Shown here: piece by piece, positions 58,679-64,000 of the stretch
Position numbering within the stretch: the stretch's first letter is position 1
How the letters are laid out: each line of letters begins with the position of its first letter
Source: RZYX01 sp036654375
GTDB taxonomy: Bacteria > Bacillota > Clostridia > Oscillospirales > Acutalibacteraceae
Direction: 5' to 3'
DNA: 64,000 bases
Assembly (NCBI GenBank): GCA_036654375.1
Contig: JAVVSD010000001.1
Coordinates: 349,132-413,131 of the forward strand
Made by a program: the position numbers and the translations under genes
The notes under the pieces: generated by a model
The model's database searches: none
What the model was told of the DNA's origin: nothing
The model's input: the letters and a program-made list of their open reading frames with translations, nothing else

Positions 58679-58876
58679 CTATACTTTTTTACAATAATCA
58701 AGACAAATCCAACCTGCTCCACTTTTCAGCTTACCAAAACCATTCTTTTCATCTATGATTGTGTAAATTCCTTTATCTCTTATGACACCTGATATTCCAT
58801 ATGCTGTCCCAGATCCTTTTCTGATGTTTAATGCATTGGAAGTAACTTTTGCTTGCATAAAAAAAGAGGCGACCAC
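58679..58876 (-). pseudogene. Bacterial SH3 domain fragment, remnant of a phage-type endolysin
   Basis: This 65-residue frame is almost entirely one SH3b cell-wall-binding domain (AKVTSNALNIRKGSGTAYGISGVIRDKGIYTIIDEKNGFGKLKSGAGWICLDYCKKV in pieces). Such domains end amidase/lysozyme-type endolysins. It begins at a GTG without a ribosome binding site, and no catalytic domain precedes it, so it is best read as the C-terminal relic of a deleted prophage lysin. The strong terminator just past its stop codon is the original gene end. Confidence 0.7.
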
Positions 58877-58925
58877 AAAGGTACAGTCCTATAGGGACAA
58901 ATTAAGAAAAGCGAACTGAATACGA

Positions 58926-58964
58926 AAAAATGCTCCTTAGGATGTATACCTAAGGAGCATTTTT
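58926..58964 (-). terminator. Terminator of the defence operon
   Basis: AAAAATGCTCCTTAGG and CCTAAGGAGCATTTTT form a near-perfect stem with a short loop and T runs on both sides. It begins at the kwaB stop codon, so transcripts of the minus-strand operon end here. Confidence 0.9.
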
Positions 58965-59892
58965 ATATGTTAACTTTAGAGATAGTTCCTACTTCTAACA
59001 AATCTTTACTTTCATCATCTTTTATTATCTTATAGCACAAATACCTAATTAAGAGAGATGCCTGCTTTTCATCCTGTACCATAAATTCATTGTGTTCATT
59101 AAGAGAAAGTTTTAATGTTTCCGCAATTTCAAGTCTACCGCTTACTGTTTTGATTTTCTCCAAGCGTTCTTTTTTTAGTGTAATAAAAGTACGGGCGGAT
59201 TTATATTCATGTGCAAATTTCTTGAAATTTTCGCAATCCGAAAAAGCATTGGTTGCAACAATCTCATCTACTGCAGAAGACTTTACTTTTTTCAATGTAC
59301 TTTCTATATTGAAAACCTTTTCAAAAGAATGATTAAACGCATAAAAACAGTCCCCAACCACAAAAAAGTCAATTGTAAGATACAGCCTATATAAATCGTC
59401 TGAGATAATATCCAGTTTATCATCCGCAGTTGCAGAAAAAGTCACATGACGTTTATTAGTTAGTTTTATAATCGGATTAGCTACCTTAACCATGGTAATT
59501 TGTTTTATGTCAGCGTCTGTGGATTGCCCACATAGTATGTATCCCATAACTGTACCTTTAAGATTCGACTCACCAGCCTCTGCTGTTGCAGCGCAGAGTT
59601 GATGCCAAGAAGAAGATAATATTTCGTTTGTTAGTTCTATTTTATCGCATGAAACCTTAGTATTTTCCCCGTCATATTCTTGAATACAAGATATAGAATC
59701 TACTTGAAATTTTCGGACAGTTGATATCAAACTTTGTGCATAATTTGATAAATATGTGCTACTCTTAAATCGAACTTTTGATACATTAAATGGGTTTGCA
59801 GAACGGCGATCAATTTTAAAAAAATACAAAGACCAACTATACGAATTGTTTTTTAAACTATCGAAAACTGCTTGTAGGCTTTCTTTGCTCAT
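58963..59892 (-). CDS. kwaB: DUF4868-like protein, probable Kiwa component KwaB
   Basis: The 309-residue soluble protein shows no signal or membrane segment. Its C-terminal half has the pattern I associate with DUF4868: NKRHVTFSATADDKLDII, LYLTIDFFVVGDCFYAFNHSFEKVFNIE, and a final LLIRYLCYKIIKDDESKDLL. KwaB proteins are about this size, carry DUF4868, and lie directly after the four-helix membrane protein KwaA, as here (4-bp gap). In Kiwa, KwaB is the DNA-binding effector linked to membrane-bound KwaA and blocks phage late transcription/replication. No catalytic motif is visible. The call depends on family recall and pairing. The AAGGAG site lies 14 nt from this ATG and better fits a 3-codon frame (see findings). 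Confidence 0.65.
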   Translation of the reverse strand: MSKESLQAVFDSLKNNSYSWSLYFFKIDRRSANPFNVSKVRFKSSTYLSNYAQSLISTVRKFQVDSISCIQEYDGENTKVSCDKIELTNEILSSSWHQLCAATAEAGESNLKGTVMGYILCGQSTDADIKQITMVKVANPIIKLTNKRHVTFSATADDKLDIISDDLYRLYLTIDFFVVGDCFYAFNHSFEKVFNIESTLKKVKSSAVDEIVATNAFSDCENFKKFAHEYKSARTFITLKKERLEKIKTVSGRLEIAETLKLSLNEHNEFMVQDEKQASLLIRYLCYKIIKDDESKDLLEVGTISKVNI

Positions 59893-59896
59893 TTTG

Positions 59897-60529
59897 TCAT
59901 TTCACACTCCTTAAATCAATATAGATATAATTTTCAAAATCCCAGTACTCAATTCCTCTGTTTGCTGGCAAGGTAACATCAAGTTTGCTTATGACCAGGC
60001 TGTTTTCATATTCATGCTCCGTATTTAAAACACTGCATTTTATATCGCATTCATACATCCTATACCCTTTAAATTCCAAGAAAATATTAGTATACACATT
60101 GCTGTTCCTTATGCATAAAATTGCGAGGACAATGAAATAGACTGCAAATAAAACTACATTCTGTAAGTCAGAAAAATCAAAGGCGATCATGGGAAGAATA
60201 TAGGCTAACAAAAACTCTGAGGATAACTTATTTGCTTTCTTTGCGTGAATAATTGTTGCTTTTGGCTTTTTTGTAAGAGATAGTTTGTCTTTTAGAAATC
60301 TATTTATATTAACCATACTTACTGTTGTGAACACTACAATTACTGAAGCTAACCCCAATGGTATCAGATTTGAGATAATAATAGCTCTTAAATTTTCCTT
60401 CCAAATTACATTGTAATTCCAAGATCGCATTCCATCAGAGATAGTATTCCAAATACTAATTATCACTATGGATACCCATAAAGGTAGGAAAGAAGTTATA
60501 AACATATCCCATTTAAAACGAGTACCCAT
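59897..60529 (-). CDS. kwaA: Membrane protein, probable Kiwa component KwaA
   Basis: The 210-residue protein has about four hydrophobic segments: near 10-28 (FLPLWVSIVIISIW), 45-70 (AIIISNLIPLGLASVIVVFTTVSMV), 105-120 and 124-142. A basic loop lies at 80-100 and a hydrophilic C-terminal domain (about 145-210) ends IYIDLRSVK. A four-span membrane protein directly upstream of a DUF4868-like gene is the Kiwa layout; KwaA is proposed to sense phage-induced change at the envelope. It is preceded by the RM genes and GGAGG, 20 bp after the specificity subunit, so it is in the same transcript. Confidence 0.65.
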   Translation of the reverse strand: MGTRFKWDMFITSFLPLWVSIVIISIWNTISDGMRSWNYNVIWKENLRAIIISNLIPLGLASVIVVFTTVSMVNINRFLKDKLSLTKKPKATIIHAKKANKLSSEFLLAYILPMIAFDFSDLQNVVLFAVYFIVLAILCIRNSNVYTNIFLEFKGYRMYECDIKCSVLNTEHEYENSLVISKLDVTLPANRGIEYWDFENYIYIDLRSVK

Positions 60530-60549
60530 AAGCCATCCCCTCCTCCTCT

Positions 60550-61497
60550 TTATATTCGGTCACTATATGGCAGAGATTTAATGTAATTCTCCATGTAATT
60601 AAAGTCTGGAGTTCCATCATTTTTGACAGGAAGTTTAATTTTTAAGGTTGGAATAGATTTGTTTGCTTGCCTACCATAACTAAAGCGATATTTATTGGCC
60701 TCAATTATGGTTCGACAAAATAATTTTGCGTATATACTCATTTCGTATTTAGGAATAAGCAGGTACAAATCACGTCCACTATAAAATTCTCTGTTTTGAA
60801 TAAATGTAGATAAAACACTTCCACCACCTGCGCAGGTAAGAATACCTGCAGCTTGTGGTCGAATACCATCTATTCGCTTCACTTTAGCTACTACACCATT
60901 GTTACTTGATGTTCGTGCAACAAAATTAACTGTATCAATAGAATCATATTCTTCTATTTCACAGTTAATTAGCTCCATATTTATTCCATACTTCACTTGA
61001 AATATGTCTTGAATTTCGAACTCACTCCAAGATGTATTATTTATTTCATATTTCTTGGAAACATTGTTGGTTTTTATAGGATGCACTGTAAAATTGCTCA
61101 ACCAAGCAGGGGCTGATTCTGGAATTTCAATGTTCTTTAATGTTTTATTTGCTTGTCTGCCATAACTATACCTATAAGCATTATTTTGAATGCACATACA
61201 ATAAAACAGTTTTTCGTTAAGTGACATCATGCGTTTAGGTTCTAACACCATGACATGAAATGCTGTATAAAACGGCTTTCTTTGCACGAATGTTGACAAT
61301 ACACTACCACCTAAGGCTACTGTTATAAATCCCGCTGGGAAAGGAACAATATTGCCCACCTTCTCTACTTCTGCAACTACACCATTATTTTGTGCCGTTC
61401 TTGACACAAAATTGATGTTGGTTTTTTTTATAGAATTCATATTATACAGTTCAAAACCGTTTCCTTGATGAAGATTAAATAAATCACTGATTTTCAT
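60550..61497 (-). CDS. Specificity subunit of a BcgI-like restriction-modification system
   Basis: The protein (about 315 residues) contains an internal duplication typical of HsdS/BcgIB specificity subunits: two target-recognition domains. Each half has (V/A)RT-x-x-NNGVVA, GGSVLSTF and SYGRQANK motifs (about 36-120 and 198-283). It pairs with the upstream nuclease-methyltransferase, which overlaps its start by 14 bp (ATG at 61497; a GTG at 61509 is an alternative). BcgIB in the type IIB enzyme BcgI is about 340 residues. Each repeat would read one half of a split recognition site. The target sequence cannot be predicted by eye. Confidence 0.85.
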   Translation of the reverse strand: MKISDLFNLHQGNGFELYNMNSIKKTNINFVSRTAQNNGVVAEVEKVGNIVPFPAGFITVALGGSVLSTFVQRKPFYTAFHVMVLEPKRMMSLNEKLFYCMCIQNNAYRYSYGRQANKTLKNIEIPESAPAWLSNFTVHPIKTNNVSKKYEINNTSWSEFEIQDIFQVKYGINMELINCEIEEYDSIDTVNFVARTSSNNGVVAKVKRIDGIRPQAAGILTCAGGGSVLSTFIQNREFYSGRDLYLLIPKYEMSIYAKLFCRTIIEANKYRFSYGRQANKSIPTLKIKLPVKNDGTPDFNYMENYIKSLPYSDRI

Positions 61498-63352
61498 ATG
61501 CTTCACCACTCTTTACCAAATATGCCAAATAGTCATTAACTGTATTTTGGAAATCCTGTTCTGTTAATTTTGTATAATCTGTTTTCATATATGCTTCGCA
61601 AAGCCATTCGTCATTGTGTTTTATACAGTGTCGTGCTGAGAGGCCATCTAAAACATCTCTATTTCGATAAAGCGATAGCCATTCTTTTTCAATTTCAGCC
61701 CATCTATTATGCGCATCAACTCTGCCAAGTTTTTTTCTTTTGACAAACCCATCATCTTTGCAGTACCCAAAGAATGTTTCTTGAGTGCTATCATGAGGGG
61801 TGTGAGCCTCCCAAACCATAACACAAACATTTGTGCCAGTAGGATAAAAAATGTCATCAGGCATAGAAAATACAGCCTTAAGAGTATTCTTTTTAAAAAG
61901 TCGTTCTCTAACGTCTTTAAATTTAGTACCAATAGCACAGCTCATAGGAACAACAACAACCCCTGTTCCACCAGGAACTAAGATATCGAGCAAATGTTCT
62001 ACAAACTCCAATTCAACTAAATCTTTTTGAGAGTAAGGTGGATTTATTAGCCCTATGTTTATATTCTTACCTTTAAGCTCTTTAGTAATTTTGTCATTAA
62101 AACAATCACCTTTATAAATATTTGACTTGCCATCTTTTCGTATGATCATATTTGCTATAGCAAGTGTGTATAGTCCATCATCAAATTCTACGCCATAGAG
62201 ACCATTCTTCCTAATGTTTTCAACTTCATCCGGATTAGCATTCTTGAACATTTTACTCATAGCTGTTACAAGAAACGACCCCGAACCACAACAAATATCG
62301 ACCACTCTGCTATTTTTATTTACTCCTGCTAAATCGCACATAAACTCTGTAAGATGTTGTGGGGTAAGGACAATACCTAAACCACTCCCGTCTCCGCCTG
62401 AATACTTGATAAACTCGTGATAAAAAACTCCTAATGCGTCAACGGTGCTATCTGCATAGTCCATCATCGGTTTGATTTTCATCTCTAACTGCTCTATATA
62501 CCATGTTATAGACTTTGAGTGCCCTAATGGAATTTCTGAAAACTTTGTATTCTCTTGAAGTGTTTTAAATGCCTGCTTTATATAGCTAATTCTGCTATTT
62601 TTAATGTCACTGTCTTTTAGTACATTTTCTATTGCAATTTGAATGTTTTGCATGACAGAGTTATAAGAAGCGAGAGATGAATAAGTTTTCGAGAAGTCAT
62701 CATCATTTAAGGCGATTAGTATACCCGCAATAAAAATGGGTTTATGTGCCTCTGTCACTTTAATTTCTCTTAAAAAATTATGCATATCAATGGCGGTATT
62801 TCTTATTTCATCTAATGAGTATGCTTTCTGTAGCTTATTACCTTTTATTAGCTCTATATAGTTTTTAGGTTCAAGGATAATATCTCTTGCTTTAGTTAAA
62901 AGGGTGTAGGACTCTTGACCTTTTAACCAGTAGTAAGTATCTACCTTCATATTAGAAGTAGTAGTACCGCTTATTGCTACAGCAATGACATTATACTCTT
63001 CCTTAAGGAATTTTGCATAATATAACGCACCATCAACCGCAAAACCATTAGGTTTATTCAAAAACTCGCTTTGATGTTTTTTTGATGAATTCTTGCATTC
63101 TACTACAATGATTGTGTGAACATCATCGTTAAATGTGATGATGTATTCTGGTTTAGCCTTGCCAGCACCACCTTTTGAGTAGTCATTTAATTCACACTCT
63201 TTAGGTTTACCACCGGCTTTTTTTAATAACTTCTGAATCTTATCAATTGCAGAAACATCACCTTGTGGAAACACATATCCAAATGAATTTTCACCGAGAA
63301 CACATTTCATTTCACGTAAAGTTAGACTTTCTGTATATTGTTCAATAGGCAT
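61484..63352 (-). CDS. Fused restriction nuclease-N6-adenine methyltransferase (BcgIA-like, type IIB)
   Basis: The 622-residue protein joins an N-terminal PD-(D/E)xK nuclease to an HsdM-type adenine methylase. The nuclease part shows P68-E69 (instead of PD), then VVECK with E85 and K87. A helical linker follows. The methylase has a SAM-binding VDICCGSGSF (351-360) and NPPY (437-440), the N6-adenine motif, then the C-terminal region that binds a specificity subunit. A separate S subunit overlaps downstream, and the size matches BcgIA (about 640 residues). BcgI-like enzymes cut on both sides of their site. GGAGG precedes the ATG. Confidence 0.87.
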   Translation of the reverse strand: MPIEQYTESLTLREMKCVLGENSFGYVFPQGDVSAIDKIQKLLKKAGGKPKECELNDYSKGGAGKAKPEYIITFNDDVHTIIVVECKNSSKKHQSEFLNKPNGFAVDGALYYAKFLKEEYNVIAVAISGTTTSNMKVDTYYWLKGQESYTLLTKARDIILEPKNYIELIKGNKLQKAYSLDEIRNTAIDMHNFLREIKVTEAHKPIFIAGILIALNDDDFSKTYSSLASYNSVMQNIQIAIENVLKDSDIKNSRISYIKQAFKTLQENTKFSEIPLGHSKSITWYIEQLEMKIKPMMDYADSTVDALGVFYHEFIKYSGGDGSGLGIVLTPQHLTEFMCDLAGVNKNSRVVDICCGSGSFLVTAMSKMFKNANPDEVENIRKNGLYGVEFDDGLYTLAIANMIIRKDGKSNIYKGDCFNDKITKELKGKNINIGLINPPYSQKDLVELEFVEHLLDILVPGGTGVVVVPMSCAIGTKFKDVRERLFKKNTLKAVFSMPDDIFYPTGTNVCVMVWEAHTPHDSTQETFFGYCKDDGFVKRKKLGRVDAHNRWAEIEKEWLSLYRNRDVLDGLSARHCIKHNDEWLCEAYMKTDYTKLTEQDFQNTVNDYLAYLVKSGEAYENQ

Positions 63353-63367
63353 AATTCATACCTCCAA

Positions 63368-63547
63368 TTAGTTATTGTTATTTCGATTAGCTTTTAAGTA
63401 ATTGTCTATATCTTTTTTCTGAATTCTCCAAGAATTACCGATCTTTGATGCGATCAGTTCATTTTTAGAGATTAATCGTCTAACCGTTTTATCGCAAACT
63501 TGTAAATATTGTGCAGCTTGAGCTACAGTTAATATATCATTAGACAT
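63368..63547 (-). CDS. Small excisionase-like helix-turn-helix protein
   Basis: The 59-residue protein is a MerR/excisionase-type HTH_17 domain: ILTVAQAAQYLQVCDKTVRRLISKNELIASKIGNSWRIQKKDIDNYL. AAGGAGGGG lies before the ATG. It is 15 bp before the methylase gene on the same strand, behind a promoter with an inverted repeat. Such proteins serve as excisionases for integrases or as small regulators (for example of restriction genes). It is likely an operon regulator, or a relic of the mobile element that brought the cassette. Confidence 0.85.
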   Translation of the reverse strand: MSNDILTVAQAAQYLQVCDKTVRRLISKNELIASKIGNSWRIQKKDIDNYLKANRNNNN

Positions 63548-63573
63548 ATAACCCCTCCTTAATCGTTAAGATA

Positions 63574-63602
63574 ATAATAACATTTACAAACTGCAATGTA
63601 AA
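63574..63602 (-). promoter_or_regulatory. Promoter of the defence operon with overlapping inverted repeat
   Basis: On the minus strand TTTACA (63602-63597) and TATTAT (63579-63574) are spaced by 17 bp. An inverted repeat TTTACA-N8-TGTAAA (63583-63602) overlaps the -35 and spacer and is a good candidate operator for the small HTH protein. Confidence 0.65.
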
Positions 63603-63720
63603 GGATTTTTCGGTATTTTGTTGGACAATGCAGGACATCTATGGACTTATTTATTAATAATAGTGATAGCATTTTTAATCTTTCTGTAGTATCCTTTGTA
63701 CTTACAAAGGAGGCGCGAAT

Positions 63721-64000
63721 ATGCCAAAAAGATTAGATGACCTATACCATGAATTCTTTACACCCCTGGAGCTAACGAAACTTAAATCGTCAGTAGAAGA
63801 AAATCACAAAACACTGATTGACCATTTATCAAAAGAAGATAGAAAAATCGTTCTACGAATCATTGATGCCTTGGAAATGATTTGTAATTACCAAACCAAA
63901 GCGAGTTTTGTTCAAGGTTTCAAATTAGGCTTTGAACTGACAACTGAATTACAAACTTACGATGCCCACAGTGCTGAGATTGACTCTCAAAACTGTGGGC
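63721..64000 (+). CDS. DUF6809-like protein, 5' part
   Basis: The first 93 codons of a gene that runs off the window: acidic and helical, with a start PKRLDDLYHEFFTP, then ENHKTLIDHLSKEDRKIVLRIIDA and ASFVQGFKLGFELTTEL. The final part matches the DUF6809 pattern seen in many small Firmicute proteins of about 100-110 residues, often on mobile elements. AAAGGAGG precedes the ATG. It is divergent from the defence operon. Function unknown; the end cannot be seen. Confidence 0.75.
   Translation, partial: MPKRLDDLYHEFFTPLELTKLKSSVEENHKTLIDHLSKEDRKIVLRIIDALEMICNYQTKASFVQGFKLGFELTTELQTYDAHSAEIDSQNCG

Noticed and set aside
58563..58680. Possible attachment-site core next to tRNA-Ser(GCT)
   Set aside because: No copy of the tRNA 3' end is repeated within the window, so an att site cannot be claimed; only the local direct repeat is reported.
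60550..63352. Classical type I restriction system
   Set aside because: No HsdR helicase is present, and the methylase carries its own N-terminal PE...ECK nuclease, which fits a BcgI-like enzyme better.
1..64000. CRISPR array, rRNA operon, intact transposon
   Set aside because: No regularly spaced repeats, no rRNA signatures and no transposase-like protein were found on either strand.

Overview
The window is AT-rich DNA from a Gram-positive, strictly anaerobic, probably spore-forming member of the Clostridia (Firmicutes), most like a gut Ruminococcaceae/Oscillospiraceae relative. This is inferred from the gene families together: a class III ribonucleotide reductase activator, an Rnf complex, rubrerythrin with a PerR-type regulator, GTP-type PEP carboxykinase, short type 3 ProRS, CtsR/McsA/McsB/ClpC, HrcA/CIRCE, a SpoIVFA/SpoIVFB-like pair, and strong AGGAGG-type ribosome binding sites. 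No rRNA, CRISPR array or intact insertion sequence was seen.

Layout. 1-6.3 kb: the end of nrdG, then on the minus strand rplU-prp-rpmA behind a consensus promoter and structured leader, a PspC-domain protein, lgt-folD, and a paired inactive/active M16 peptidase operon (YfmF/YfmH-like). 6.4-13.7 kb: one giant gene for a cyclic-beta-1,2-glucan-synthase-like protein of about 2,430 residues (GT84 + GH189-like + GH94). 13.9-16.5 kb: yhaM-like exoribonuclease, prmA and an unknown membrane protein. 16.6-21.4 kb: the heat-shock operon hrcA-grpE-dnaK-dnaJ with CIRCE. 21.8-29.1 kb: a small Xre regulator, proS, acpP, a short-chain dehydrogenase, pckG and a glycosyltransferase, with about 1 kb of non-coding DNA at 25.1-26.1 kb. 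29.2-33.8 kb: ctsR-mcsA-mcsB-clpC with two CtsR operators. 34.2 kb: a 46-residue Cys/Gly-rich membrane microprotein. 34.6-41.9 kb: apbE, a NusG-II protein and a Gx-family transporter, followed by rnfCDGEAB. 42.9-45.1 kb: serC-serA. 45.2-52.5 kb: a polysaccharide deacetylase, a small unknown protein, pyridoxamine kinase, trmL, degV and the glycolytic run pgk-tpiA-gpmI. 52.9-57.2 kb: SpoIVFB/SpoIVFA-like proteases, perR-rbr, and a divergent arsR-permease-thioredoxin operon. 57.3-58.5 kb: a second degV and two tRNA-Ser genes.

From about 58.5 kb to the end the character changes to accessory DNA. Immediately downstream of the two tRNA-Ser genes lie an endolysin-like SH3 fragment and a minus-strand operon of a small excisionase-like HTH protein, a fused nuclease-methyltransferase and its specificity subunit (BcgI-like, type IIB), and a two-gene membrane/DUF4868-like pair that fits the Kiwa anti-phage system (KwaA-KwaB). 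A divergent DUF6809-like gene runs off the window. This looks like a defence cassette carried at a tRNA integration site and is the most interesting part of the window.

The core genes combine into energy conservation (Rnf with its flavin-transferase helper ApbE), lower glycolysis and gluconeogenesis (pgk, tpiA, gpmI, pckG), serine synthesis drawing on 3-phosphoglycerate, and two stress regulons (HrcA and CtsR) whose operators are visible. Function calls come from reading motifs and gene order; no database search was possible.
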